Assembly: GCA_037157565.1 (NCBI GenBank)
Contig: JAZHRO010000003.1
Coordinates: 38,639,001 to 38,703,000 of the forward strand
Origin: Thalassia testudinum
Taxonomy: Eukaryota; Streptophyta; Magnoliopsida; Alismatales; Hydrocharitaceae
Direction: 5' to 3'
DNA: 64,000 nt
Shown here one piece after another: positions 1-10,316 of this stretch. Under the pieces are notes generated by a model that did no database searches, had not been told where the DNA came from, and worked only from the letters and a program-made list of their open reading frames with translations. Both the position numbers and the translations under genes were made by a program. Each line of letters opens with the position of its first letter. Position 1 is the stretch's first letter.

Positions 1-1341
1 GGATCCAATGGCCAAGGGTGTTTGGCGCCACCTTAAGGGACACCTAAGGGGTGGTTATGTGTGTTGACACCCCTTGATATTGGCGCCAAAATGGCTTCTA
101 GAAGAGGGTCTAAGTTGGCGCCAAGAAGGATTCTAGAAGGGGGGTTAGGTGGATGGCTAGGATGGCTTATGTGGGTAGGTGTAGGGTGGATTAAGGGGCT
201 GAAAGTGGCGCCAATATAGAGGTGGTTAGGGGTGGTTTTTGGCGCCAACTTGAAGTGTCTTTTGGTGGAGATAATGGGGTGAAGGGATGGCTAGGAGGTG
301 GTGCCAACTTGAGTAGGGTAGCTAGCTTAGGTAGGCTTGAGTTGGTGGAGCTAGCTAGGGTTGATTTTGGAGGTAATGAATGGCCAAGGAGCTGGTTGTT
401 AGCTAAGCTAAGCTAAGCTAAGATAAGCTAAGCTAGCTTAGCTAAAGGTGGAGTAGAGGAGAAGGTGTTGGAGCTAGGGTTTGGAGGAAGGAGCTGAGGA
501 GAAGAAGTCTGGAGCTGGAGCTGGAGCTGGCTGCTGCTGAAGAGGCTGGCATGGGGCTACTCTAGCTGGCTTAGCTTGCTAGTTCTTTGCTAGCTACTAA
601 GCCAAGCTAAAGTGAGCTAGCTTCTACCAAAATGAGCTTAGGTGAGCTAGGTCTGGTGCTTCCGGGGAGAATCAAGCTGGTTGAGGCAGCTAAGGTAGCT
701 TAGCTCAACTGAGTTGAGCTAAGCTGAGTCCCCGGGAGCTGGACTTGAGCTTCCTGAGCTGAGATGAATTCTTCTTCAGCTGGCTGGAGTTGAGTGGAGC
801 TGAATGTAGCTGGATCTGAGCTGGGGTGAACTCCTGTCAACTCAGCTGAGCTAGCTAGAGCTCCCTGTGAACTAGTGGGAGCTGAGATGAGCTAGACTCA
901 GCTAAGTTGAGCTGGATCTGAGCTGACTTGAGCTAGGGTGAGCTAGGATGAACTCTCTTGAGCTGCCATCCAGCTGAGATTAGCTGAATGGAGCTGGGAT
1001 GAGTTAACCTTAGTTCCAGTAAGCTAGGTTCCAGCTGCGGTGAGCTAGATCAAGCTGAGGTGAGCTGGATCAAGCTGAGGTGAGCTGGATTAGGCTGAGT
1101 TCCAGCTAGTCTGGGCTTCTCCTTCACCATTTGCCTTCTTGAGTGCTAGGGTTTTAGGGATCTGTGCATCTGTACATCCCTAACACTCACAAAAACACAT
1201 TAAAACGACAATAAAAAATGCAATGCATGCCTATCCTAATTTATGCCTAAATGCAGCCCAAAAACCCATTTGCAGAGTAAAATCCTAAGAGCTAAGTTAG
1301 TTTTAAAGCATAAAAATGATGATAAACTGGCGTTTATCACA
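1..1341 (-). repeat. Element A 3' LTR (partial, cut by window start)
   Basis: On the minus strand this LTR begins with TGTGATAAACG at 1341, directly after the polypurine tract, and it runs off the window's left edge. It matches 8336-9676. Positions 400-1110 are a degenerate AGCT-rich array (runs of AGCTAAGCT, GAGCTGAGCT and GCTGGAGCTG) within U3. The short ORFs that can be read in it recur identically in the other LTR and are not considered genes. Confidence 0.92.
400..1110. repeat. AGCT-rich degenerate repeat in the element A LTR
   Basis: About 700 bp is dominated by permutations of AGCTAAGCT, GAGCTGAGCT, GCTGGAGCTG and TGAGCTAG, often self-complementary around AGCT. The identical block recurs at 8735-9445 in the other LTR. 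It lies in U3, upstream of the TATA box on the minus strand. No tandem unit of fixed length is obvious, so it looks like a decayed short-unit array. Confidence 0.75.
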
Positions 1342-1370
1342 CCCCCATGCTTATCTTTTGCTAGTCTCTT
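1342..1370 (-). promoter_or_regulatory. Element A 3' polypurine tract
   Basis: On the minus strand the LTR start TGTGATAAAC is directly preceded by GCATGGGGG, and before that by AGACTAGCAAAAGATAA. The same AGCAAAAGATAGGCATGGGGG block precedes the 3' LTRs of C and F in this window. This is the expected primer for plus-strand DNA synthesis. Confidence 0.85.
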
Positions 1371-2709
1371 AGCAAAACATTAATTTTTTTGGAAAATGGA
1401 ATTTTTGGGAAATCTAATTTTTTTTTGACTTTTGAGGAGAAAAAGAGATTAAGGGACCTTGGTAGATTAAAACACAGGAGATACGGGATTTGTTGAAGAT
1501 AAACATCAGGATTTGTTTTTGGATCCAACCATTAGATAGAACGGGATCAATATATCCTCAGAAAATTCGCAAATTAACCCCTTGTTAATTCAGATGACTT
1601 GAAATGTTTGTTTTTAGGATTTTTCTGGCTCGTGAATCTGATTCGCAACTTGCAAATTCCTTTAAAACCTTGTGTCTGTGCTTGTGAAAAGCCAACTTTT
1701 ATAAGGACGTGTTATTATTATTATTATATATATATATATTTTTTTTTCTCCCCCATGCTTATTTTTAGCTTAGTCTTACAACAGATGTGTCGGTATCATC
1801 ATTCCCGTTACCATTCCTCGAGGGGGCTCTGGCGCCAGTACTTCGGGATAGCACTGTCCATGACACCACCCAGGAGCTCACAACCCCAAAACACGATGCG
1901 GTGAAAAGGGGCGCTCCAAGCAAACTCAAGCTCTTGCTCCGACGCTATAGGTAGAGCACCGTCCAAGACACTTGAGCTGCTGAAATGCGCTTTAATGCTC
2001 CGTCTAAAGATATGAAATATAGATATAGAGCAGCGCCGAGGCGGTAACATGTTGACATCGCGTCCTCAAAGAAGGTTTTTTCCTTCTTCTCGACGGTGGG
2101 AACTCAAACCAATGATCTGCTTCAGACTTTTACTAAATCCAAACAAGGGAGTTTTTTCAAATTTTTAGTTGTTGGCTTGTGTGTAAAAATTGACACAAGA
2201 AGTTTCTCAAGAATCGCAGGTTTTTGAATCAAAAACTAAGTCAAATACTTTCCATATTACAAAATAGGATCAAGTCACCTGAACTATCATGAGTTCAGGT
2301 GGAATTTTAGAGAAGGATATCTGATCTAGTCTAAAATAGACCCTGGAATTCTAATGATCAGATCCATATCCTTATCCTTAGTTTGTTAAGGATTAAATCC
2401 CATTGTACCAGAATTGAATTTTTCGACCTTAGTCCTGATTTCAAAATTTTTCCTCAAAAAGTTTTCAACAATTTTTTTTTTTTTTTTTTTTTTTGGTATG
2501 CAAGCAGGAAATAAATTAAAGAAAATTGCATGTTTTTAGGTTTTAAACATCCTAAATCGATCGTAAAAATTTAAAAACACCCCCCCATGCTCAAGATATG
2601 CCATGTCCTCATGCATTAGGAGGGAAAAGGAATCACCTTAGTGAAGAACGGTCAGGTTTAGGATGAATAAAACCTGGAAAAAGAAGAAAAAAGGAAAGCA
2701 AGAAAATGA
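1371..2709 (-). other. Element A 3' non-coding internal region
   Basis: About 1.3 kb lies between the Gag-protease ORF and the polypurine tract. It contains a T-tract near 2469-2494, the internal polypurine-like tract at 2579-2590, and a block near 1830-2050 where two similar segments (agcactgtccatgacacc and agcaccgtccaagacact) recur. No RT or integrase motif was found. The short ORFs here have no recognisable similarity to protein families. Confidence 0.6.
2579..2622 (-). promoter_or_regulatory. Internal polypurine-like tract with ATGAGGACATG motif (element A)
   Basis: On the minus strand ATGAGGACATGGCATATC is followed shortly by GAGCATGGGGGGGT. The same pair (ATGAGGACAT, then GGCATGGGGGG) is present 3' of the last ORF in elements C, D, D-aut and F. 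It resembles the 3' polypurine tract but lies over 1.2 kb upstream of it, so it could be a second plus-strand priming site. Confidence 0.55.
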
Positions 2710-2723
2710 TGGGTTACCTCCCA
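2710..2723 (-). promoter_or_regulatory. Post-ORF inverted-repeat box (element A)
   Basis: Just after the stop codon the minus strand reads TGGGAGGTAACCCA, a small inverted repeat, preceded by GGCTGAATGGCGTAAAAG and AGCACT. Element F has the equivalent at 41829-41842 (TGGGAGGCACCCCA), preceded by GGGGACGTTAAATTTAGTGCT. It sits at the same relative place, right after coding ends. Confidence 0.55.
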
Positions 2724-2746
2724 TCCAGTGCTATCTTTTACGCCAT

Positions 2747-5700
2747 TCAGCCGGGCGTGAAGGTATGCACAGAAGACGGAAAATCATGTAAATAATTGGA
2801 CACTTGAATGCCCGCAAAAAAGGTGTCTTCGTCTAGATCCCTAGAAAATTGATTAGAAATAATATTGGGATCAAAGTGAGATGGAAATTGATAAGTGTGG
2901 CCCGAGTCTGGCCATGGTTTTAATTCAGGTTGGGTGCCAAACTCGGGCGGGGTTGGTGGCAGGTCCGTAAGAAAGGGGTCGGGGAAGGAATGGTGAGTTA
3001 GTGTGGAAAAATTAGGTGCGTTAATAGTGGGTGGGTCAGGGGGGGTATCAGGAACAAATTTGGAGTCAAGACAAGTTTCCGGATCACAGATCTCGCCGAC
3101 CACTGAGTTTGAATCAGAGTCCTCAAAAAAACTGTGGTCGGTAAGGGTATCTATTAACATTGTCTCCTCCACCATATTAGAAATTTCAGTATCTGAGTCC
3201 TCAAAGAAGTTATCATCATGGAATCTCCTGGAGGATTTAAAAATATCTAAGGTGATAGTTTGGCCTGCACAGTTGATATCCATTTTGCCTGTGTGGCAAT
3301 TGATATTTGCCTTTGCAGTAGCCAAAAAGGGGCGTCCAAGGATTATCGGGGAGTCCAGTAATGATTCGGGTGCCTCAATGTCAAGAACCAGAAAGTCTGC
3401 AGGGAAGACACAATTCTGGACCTTGACTAATACATCCTCAACAATCCCACGAGGTTTGATTGTAGATCGGTCGGCTAATTGCAGGGTAACCTCGACGGGT
3501 TTTAATTCACCGATCTGAAATTCTTCGAATAAACTTGTGGGAATAATATTTACAGAGGCACCAAGATCAAGGAGGGCGCGATTAAATGTAGTGTCATCAA
3601 TAATTACAGAAATTAAAGGCGCCCCCGGATCTTTCATCTTAGGAGGCAGCTTACTCTGTATGACAGAGCTTACTGTCTCTGAAAGATGCACCTGTCCTAG
3701 ATTTTTAGCCTGCCTTTTAGGAGTACAAATATCCTTCAAAAATTTAGCATAGGCAGGTATATATTTGATGGCATCTAGGAGAGGGATATTGATATGAACT
3801 TGCCCAAATAGCTCCATGAGTTCTTCTGTAGTGGGCTCAGATTTCTTTCTTTTGTTGGTGGTAGGGTAGAGAGCTTGTGGGAAAGGGATAGGAATCTTGT
3901 CTTGAGATTGTTGTTGTTCTTTTTCTTCCTGATGGGGAGGTGGGGAGTCAACTTGCACATGTATCTTACCAGGTTCGTGCGAAGGCTCGAGGTCAGTGGT
4001 GGTTTTCCCACTCCTCAAGGTAACTGCATGTGCAGTCGGATTATTATTTGGAGGAGGTGGGGGGGCCTGTGATTGCAGGAACCTGGGCGGTTGCTGAGGT
4101 GGATTAGGAGGAGGCTGATTTGGATAATGTGGATTTCTACCCATATAATGGTTCCCTTGGTGATTGGGATTGGGTATGGGTTGGGACGGAAGATGTCCTA
4201 CAGGTCTTTGCGTGGGAGCAACCCCAATCTGATTGTTCAGATTTGTGATGTTGCGGGTTACTTCCGTCATTTTTGTTTGCATATCCTGCAGGGTCCGTAG
4301 CATCTGGGCATTGATATCTTGTTGGGATGGCCCAGGATGGAAATTTGGATTCGACCCATACCCATTAAAATGATATGGTTGGGAGGAAACTTGATTATTC
4401 CAGGAGTAGTTCGGGTAATTTTTCCAATTGGAAGAATTTTTAAAGGGCTCCTGGATGGCAGAAATATTTTCGGTGGGGTTAAGATCTGGATAATTGAAAT
4501 TCCCCAGTGAATCATGGGCAACCTCAGAATAATCAGCAGAAGTGGTGTTGAGATTGTGCAAATTTTCTCTTCGTGGAAAGTTAGGTTGGGTTAGATGTGG
4601 GTGTGGAGCTTGAGTTGAAGTGGCTAGTCTTTCCTCAATTTTCTTTTGATTAATATACATCTGGTCGAGTTTTTGAGCAATCAATTGAAGATCGTCTTGG
4701 GTGACAGGGATAGACTGAGTGCCTATTTCATGAACACCGAACTGCGGGTTTTGGGTTCTGCAAAATGTGTTCATGGAAGCTTGATTAAATGAGTTTTCAC
4801 TCATTTCTTCGAACAGGTCATAGGCACTTTCTGCATCTTTATTTAAAAAGTTGCCGCCACACGAGGCGTCGACAAACTGTCGGATTTGATCATCTAATCC
4901 ATGATAGAAGATTTGCACGAGCTGCCATAAAGGAATCTCGTGGTGCGGGCAACTTCTTAAAAGGTCTTGAAATCTTTCCCAAGAATCATGGAAAGTTTCA
5001 CCAGATTTTTGGTGAAAGGTCGTAATAGATCTTCGTAAGGAATTGGTACGACCTATGGGAAAGAATTTCTTGAGGAAGGCACTCTTGAGTTGAGGCCATG
5101 TTGTAATGGGTCGGCCAATAGTCCTGAACCAATAAGCGGCCTTATCTTTAAGAGATAATGGAAAAAGCCGCATCAGCCATATGTCTTCTTGCACATTTCG
5201 GGAACGGGTTGTCTGTGCAAGAAGAGTTAGTTCTTCAAGGTGGCTGAAAGGGTCTTCCCTAGGAAGGCCATGAAAGTGTTTAATCAGGTTCAGGACGGCT
5301 GGCTTGATCTCAAAGTCCCCCTCAGGTATGACCACCCCTGGTCGTTCCTCATAATAAGATGGATCATAGAAATCTTTTAGAGGAACAACAGGCTGCTGAC
5401 GGGGTGGTGGGTTTGGCCTTGGATTGGCTAGGTTTTGGATGTTCCTAGTCAATGTTTGTTGATTGGAATTTAATTTATTAATTTGATCGGCCATCAATTT
5501 TAAAAGATCAGGTAGGGGGTCTTGATGTTGTGTGTGGGGCAACTGAAGATTGGGGAGCTCCAAGTGTGGAAAGTTACTGGTGGTTGGGTTTTGGGTGGAA
5601 GGGTTAGAATTAGGGTTAGAGGTGGGGTTAGAGGTAGACGTGGAAGGGTCAGTGGACCTATTTTGTTGTGTTTCCATTTTTTCAGGAGAAGACAGAAAAA

Positions 5701-5773
5701 GTGGTCTTTTTACGTGGGGGGCGAAATCAAATGGTCCTTCCAAGTGCGGATTTTGAGACCGTCGCCCGTGCAT
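2747..5773 (-). CDS. gag-pr: Gag-protease polyprotein, intact, of element A
   Basis: A single open frame of 1008 aa. Residues 1-150 are Ser/Pro/Asn-rich. Residues about 155-330 match the plant retrotransposon Gag core (HFHGLPREDPFSHLEEL near 167, FLKKFFPIG near 233, SCPHHEIP near 274, FYHGLDDQIRQFVDASCGGN near 289). Residues 450-580 are Pro/Asn/Gln-rich. TLRSGK, typical of Athila/Tat elements, is at 585-590. An aspartic protease follows, with DLGAS at 736-740 and ILGRPFLAT at 811-819. The last 150 residues are acidic and Pro-rich and end just where RT would begin. No zinc knuckle is seen. I favour the first Met because element F shares GRRSQNP immediately after its own Met; Met33 (5677) is the alternative. 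Gag would form the particle and the protease would mature it; enzymes for copying must come from elsewhere. Confidence 0.88.
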   Translation of the reverse strand: MHGRRSQNPHLEGPFDFAPHVKRPLFLSSPEKMETQQNRSTDPSTSTSNPTSNPNSNPSTQNPTTSNFPHLELPNLQLPHTQHQDPLPDLLKLMADQINKLNSNQQTLTRNIQNLANPRPNPPPRQQPVVPLKDFYDPSYYEERPGVVIPEGDFEIKPAVLNLIKHFHGLPREDPFSHLEELTLLAQTTRSRNVQEDIWLMRLFPLSLKDKAAYWFRTIGRPITTWPQLKSAFLKKFFPIGRTNSLRRSITTFHQKSGETFHDSWERFQDLLRSCPHHEIPLWQLVQIFYHGLDDQIRQFVDASCGGNFLNKDAESAYDLFEEMSENSFNQASMNTFCRTQNPQFGVHEIGTQSIPVTQDDLQLIAQKLDQMYINQKKIEERLATSTQAPHPHLTQPNFPRRENLHNLNTTSADYSEVAHDSLGNFNYPDLNPTENISAIQEPFKNSSNWKNYPNYSWNNQVSSQPYHFNGYGSNPNFHPGPSQQDINAQMLRTLQDMQTKMTEVTRNITNLNNQIGVAPTQRPVGHLPSQPIPNPNHQGNHYMGRNPHYPNQPPPNPPQQPPRFLQSQAPPPPPNNNPTAHAVTLRSGKTTTDLEPSHEPGKIHVQVDSPPPHQEEKEQQQSQDKIPIPFPQALYPTTNKRKKSEPTTEELMELFGQVHINIPLLDAIKYIPAYAKFLKDICTPKRQAKNLGQVHLSETVSSVIQSKLPPKMKDPGAPLISVIIDDTTFNRALLDLGASVNIIPTSLFEEFQIGELKPVEVTLQLADRSTIKPRGIVEDVLVKVQNCVFPADFLVLDIEAPESLLDSPIILGRPFLATAKANINCHTGKMDINCAGQTITLDIFKSSRRFHDDNFFEDSDTEISNMVEETMLIDTLTDHSFFEDSDSNSVVGEICDPETCLDSKFVPDTPPDPPTINAPNFSTLTHHSFPDPFLTDLPPTPPEFGTQPELKPWPDSGHTYQFPSHFDPNIISNQFSRDLDEDTFFAGIQVSNYLHDFPSSVHTFTPG

Positions 5774-7356
5774 AAAATGGAAGAACGGGGAGGGGAGGAG
5801 AAGAGAAAGAGATGAGAGAAAGTGTGCAATTCAAACAAACAAAAACTAGACCTAACTTGATTGTGACTCCCTAATAATAACCTAAAACTTGGTCTATATA
5901 GGAAATAAGTAGTCAATAGTGAATACCCGTTCTATCAACAAATCTAGCCAGGTTGCTTAAGGGGAGGTTTGGGCCCAAACGTTTCCCAGGGAAAACCCCA
6001 GGTGCTTGTACAAACCCGCGCCTGGTCGTTTGACACGGCCCCTCAGCCTGAACACCAGATACAGATGACAGAATTGGTACTAACTAAAGAAAATTTAAAA
6101 CCTAAATAGCAAGCCTAAGTTGATAAAGCCTTAGGGGTCAAGTTGCTACAAATTTTAGTTAGGTCTACGATTCTACAGTGCACACGGAATGTGGAGGGCG
6201 TTTATTGGGTTGTTGCCCTGTTATTTGATTTTTTTGTGTGTGTGCAGGAATTGGAGAGTGGCTCCAATGAAAATCAAGTTGTCACACAATTTTTTTTTTT
6301 TTTTTTTTTTTTTGTATTTTTGTCTTTTAGGATTTGATTTAATTGAATGTATTTTAGGGTTTCTTTAGTTAAGTTTTCAAACAAGTTTGAAAGTTCACAA
6401 TCAAAGGAAAGACCAGTTGTATGTGTGATTGTATATTTCCTTTTAATTGAGTCTCTAAAGAGAAAGAAGAAACCCTAAGCCAATTATCCCTAAGACAGAA
6501 ATTTAACTACCAATGAATTATTTTTAGCTTTCAGAATTAAGTAGTGGTCCAAACAAGTCAAACAACACCACTACTTTGAAGAAAATCAAACAAGGATTCC
6601 AGAAAAGATTTTTGTAAGATTTTAGGAATTTGTTTGATAATAGTTTTGAATTTTTAATTGTACTGGTGTCAAAGTCCAGAAATAATACCCGTGGGTATTA
6701 TAGATTTTTCAGTATTACCATCGACCTCAGAAAATTTTTATTATTTTATATGATATGTAAAATTTCACAGGGATTCCAACAAGATAAATTTCACAAAAAT
6801 TGGATGAGTATAAAAATTCTGAAAATTCGCGGACAGCAGCAAAACAGGAAGATTAGAGGGTGTGACCCCTCTGTAATCCACGAATTTTTAAAAATTAAAT
6901 ACAAATCCAATTGATCTGAAATTTGGAACAGATGTTCCAAACTTAATTGGGAATCACTCTATGAAAGTTTACGATTTTAGGAGGCCTGTGGTGTTAGGAA
7001 TCAATTTTTTCAAGTCTGGATAGAAATCTAGACCCGAAAAACAGAACACCAATACTTGCAATGGAATGGTGCTAAAGAAGCATACAAGCAAACAATGGAT
7101 TTTAAAATGCACCACTTCACTTAATTTAAGTGTTTATGGTCCTGAAAGCCAAGTTTAATATATTTTTGGTAGTTTTAATTATTTATGTGACCAGAAAGAG
7201 GAACCAACCTGAATTTTCGCGGGAAGAAAAGGATCTTTAAGCTCTCGCTTCCAGATTCCCGCTTTCCCGCTGTAGTTCCTGCACACACAAAAGAAAGAAA
7301 GAGAAGGGGATGAGATCCACTTCAAGCAAGAGAAAATGAGTTAATGCAAAGCCGTG
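5774..7356 (-). other. Element A 5' leader
   Basis: This 1.6-kb untranslated leader lies between the primer site and the Gag-protease start. It has a T-tract near 6291-6314 and no ORF with recognisable similarity. Packaging and dimerisation signals are expected here in this class, but I cannot identify one. Confidence 0.6.
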
Positions 7357-7376
7357 CCTCCCCGGCAGCGGCGCCA
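7357..7376 (-). promoter_or_regulatory. Element A primer binding site (tRNA-Asp type)
   Basis: The minus strand reads TGGCGCCGCTGCCGGGGAGG, one mismatch from the usual Athila-type site complementary to the 3' end of tRNA-Asp. It lies 5 nt from the 5' LTR end at 7382. Confidence 0.88.
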
Positions 7377-7381
7377 AAAAG

Positions 7382-9676
7382 TGATGGCGAATTCACGCGG
7401 TTTGTTAAAATACGTCGTTGTAACACGTAAATCCGCTTTCGCTTTTAAAATTTATATCCTAGATAGGGGAGTATCTAGGGTCGTTCAAGGAGGCAATATG
7501 GTTGCAAAATTGATTCCCTTGCTTGGAATATATCTCAACTTTCTTTTTGGTAATTTTCAATATACCATTTTTCTTTATTTTTGAACTAAGGCAACATGCG
7601 AAATTATGGCGGGAAAAGTGTTTACACTTCCAATTAAGTAAACTACTCTAAAGTGGCAAGTAGAGCCTCTCCATAAGCTCACTCTAGGCAAGTGGAGGCC
7701 TAGAATAATTAGGGAGAGGGAGTGAAGAATGCTGAAGATAAGCAACTAGAAATGCAAACAAGAAATGCAAAGAAGGCAACTAGATAATTGAAAAAGTGTT
7801 TAACAAAAATGCCTAGTAGAGGAATGCTTCTACTACTAGAAAATTGCAATAAAGAAAGAAAACACAAATCCTCTAATTAGATGGTGAAGAAGAGGGCTTC
7901 TTGCTCCAAGGTTGGTGGCTCCCAAGCTTGAAAAGAATCCTTCAACTCCTTCCTTGCAGAACTCCGCCAAGGTGATGACCTCCAAGGCAAGCCCTAAGGG
8001 GGCGTGCCCTAAGTTTCTCTCCAAGGGTGGACGTCCACCCTAAGCTTTTCTCCTTTGCCTGGCCGTCCTCCTTGAAGTGGGAGAGTCCTCCTCCTTGGCG
8101 TGGCTCAAGTTGAAGAGAGTGGGGAGAAGAAGGCACCAAAAGGGCTGGTGATGTGCCCCTTTAATCTCCTTCTCTACTCCTTCTTCTTGGCCGTAGGTAT
8201 AGGTGGTTTAGGTAGAAAATATACTAAGGGAGGATGCCTCAAAATGGTGGTAGGTGGTGGCCTTTTATAGAATAGGAGGGGGGCTATGGTGACCTTTGAA
8301 ATGGATGGCTAGGATGGAAGGAGGGAGGTGGTTAAGGATCCAATGGCCAAGGGTGTTTGGCGCCACCTTAAGGGACACCTAAGGGGTGGTTATGTGTGTT
8401 GACACCCCTTGATATTGGCGCCAAAATGGCTTCTAGAAGAGGGTCTAAGTTGGCGCCAAGAAGGATTCTAGAAGGGGGGTTAGGTGGATGGCTAGGATGG
8501 CTTATGTGGGTAGGTGTAGGGTGGATTAAGGGGCTGAAAGTGGCGCCAATATAGAGGTGGTTAGGGGTGGTTTTTGGCGCCAACTTGAAGTGTCTTTTGG
8601 TGGAGATAATGGGGTGAAGGGATGGCTAGGAGGTGGTGCCAACTTGAGTAGGGTAGCTAGCTTAGGTAGGCTTGAGTTGGTGGAGCTAGCTAGGGTTGAT
8701 TTTGGAGGTAATGAATGGCCAAGGAGCTGGTTGTTAGCTAAGCTAAGCTAAGCTAAGATAAGCTAAGCTAGCTTAGCTAAAGGTGGAGTAGAGGAGAAGG
8801 TGTTGGAGCTAGGGTTTGGAGGAAGGAGCTGAGGAGAAGAAGTCTGGAGCTGGAGCTGGAGCTGGCTGCTGCTGAAGAGGCTGGCATGGGGCTACTCTAG
8901 CTGGCTTAGCTTGCTAGTTCTTTGCTAGCTACTAAGCCAAGCTAAAGTGAGCTAGCTTCTACCAAAATGAGCTTAGGTGAGCTAGGTCTGGTGCTTCCGG
9001 GGAGAATCAAGCTGGTTGAGGCAGCTAAGGTAGCTTAGCTCAACTGAGTTGAGCTAAGCTGAGTCCCCGGGAGCTGGACTTGAGCTTCCTGAGCTGAGAT
9101 GAATTCTTCTTCAGCTGGCTGGAGTTGAGTGGAGCTGAATGTAGCTGGATCTGAGCTGGGGTGAACTCCTGTCAACTCAGCTGAGCTAGCTAGAGCTCCC
9201 TGTGAACTAGTGGGAGCTGAGATGAGCTAGACTCAGCTAAGTTGAGCTGGATCTGAGCTGACTTGAGCTAGGGTGAGCTAGGATGAACTCTCTTGAGCTG
9301 CCATCCAGCTGAGATTAGCTGAATGGAGCTGGGATGAGTTAACCTTAGTTCCAGTAAGCTAGGTTCCAGCTGCGGTGAGCTAGATCAAGCTGAGGTGAGC
9401 TGGATCAAGCTGAGGTGAGCTGGATTAGGCTGAGTTCCAGCTAGTCTGGGCTTCTCCTTCACCATTTGCCTTCTTGAGTGCTAGGGTTTTAGGGATCTAT
9501 GCATCTGTACATCCCTAACACTCACAAAAACACATTAAAACGACAATAAAAAATGCAATGCATGCCTATCCTAATTTATGCCTAAATGCAGCCCAAAAAC
9601 CCATTTGCAGAGTAAAATCCTAAGAGCTAAGTTAGTTTTAAAGCATAAAAATGATGATAAACTGGCGTTTATCACA
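7382..9676 (-). repeat. Element A 5' LTR (complete, 2295 bp)
   Basis: On the plus strand it runs TGATGG to ATCACA, so on the element strand it begins TG and ends CA. U3 lies at high coordinates and includes the AGCT-rich array (8735-9445). A TATA box is at 8261-8269. The primer site follows on the low-coordinate side. Flanking sequence from 9677 continues a B/G family LTR. Confidence 0.92.
8261..8269 (-). promoter_or_regulatory. TATA box of the element A LTR
   Basis: The minus strand reads TATAAAAGG about 1.4 kb into the LTR. This is the best core-promoter candidate and would place U3 at 8270-9676. Confidence 0.7.
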
Positions 9677-10316
9677 AGCCTACCAACTCTCCATTAGAGC
9701 TTGTTCTCAAGTTCCCAAGGTGGCTATTTGTGTAGCGAACCTCTGCCCCACCAAATACTCCTCCAACTTCCCATCTCCCTTCATAGGTCACCTTGGTGTT
9801 GTCCTCCCACCTCCATTCCGATAGCAGATCAACTCCGTCTTCTGACCTCCACTCCGGAGCTACACCGAAGCTTTCCTCTACCCGACGTCCTCTAGCATCT
9901 CACCTCCGTCATCCCGTTCCGCACCTCCTTCGTCCGAACTTCCACCAGGCACCGTCATCTCGTCGAATAGCTGATTCGAGAGATTTCCTCTCACCTCCCT
10001 CTCTTTATATGCTTTCGTAGCTTCTTGTAATTGACATTGGAAGTAATATATATCATATTTGTTCCACATCTTTATCTTGTGATACGTTTGCTTGTTTTCT
10101 TTTATTTCAAAAGTACAAAAAAATAACAAAACCTGAAAATAGCAAAAAGAAACGAATTGAAGCACAGTTTTCAAGTAAAGCAAATGTCTCCTCCCTATGT
10201 TCGACCTGGGACTCCCTTGGAGTTTCAGTATAAATTTTATCTGATCGACATGTTTTGCAACTACGACGATGGGTTACTTGTAACCCTGATTTCTTACACG
10301 TGAACACGCACGACCA
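9677..10316 (+). repeat. Element B LTR, 3' portion (B/G family)
   Basis: This segment aligns with 46374-47013, the second half of the element G 5' LTR: shared runs include tagcgaacct, ccccaccaaatact, cttcccatctcccttcatag and tttatctgatcgac. It ends in CA at 10316, where G's LTR ends. The primer site that follows in G is absent here, so this is a 3' LTR or a solo LTR. Its 5' half is displaced to the left of element A, outside the window. Confidence 0.8.

Larger units (their letters stand above)
1..9676 (-). mobile_element. Element A: young non-autonomous Athila-like LTR retrotransposon (Gag-protease only)
   Basis: The sequence from 1 to 1341 repeats at 8336-9676 with a constant offset of 8335, so these are the two LTRs of one element whose far left end lies outside the window. 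Orientation is minus: the polypurine tract abuts the left LTR at 1342 and the tRNA-Asp-type primer site abuts the right LTR at 7376. The internal region (1342-7381) holds one long intact ORF for Gag and protease. No RT, RNase H or integrase motif is seen on either strand, so the element must depend on another element's enzymes. I noticed one difference between the LTRs over 1341 bp (G1164 versus A9499), which implies recent insertion. It lies inside an LTR of the B/G family, whose sequence resumes at 9677. Confidence 0.9.

Noticed and set aside
1..6. GGATCC (BamHI site) exactly at the window start
   Set aside because: It could mark a clone end, but the same GGATCC occurs at the equivalent point in the other LTR (8336), so it is simply LTR sequence at an arbitrary cut.
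33..416. Short ORFs in the element A LTR, repeated at 8368-8751
   Set aside because: They are identical in both LTRs because the LTRs are copies, have no protein similarity, and lie in the promoter-bearing repeat.
1808..2050. 80-aa ORF in the element A 3' region
   Set aside because: No similarity recognised; it overlaps two partial repeats of a short segment and has no coding signature.
9677..10316. A complete solo LTR
   Set aside because: Only the 3' part is visible; the 5' part would be left of element A outside the window, so solo versus 3' LTR cannot be decided.
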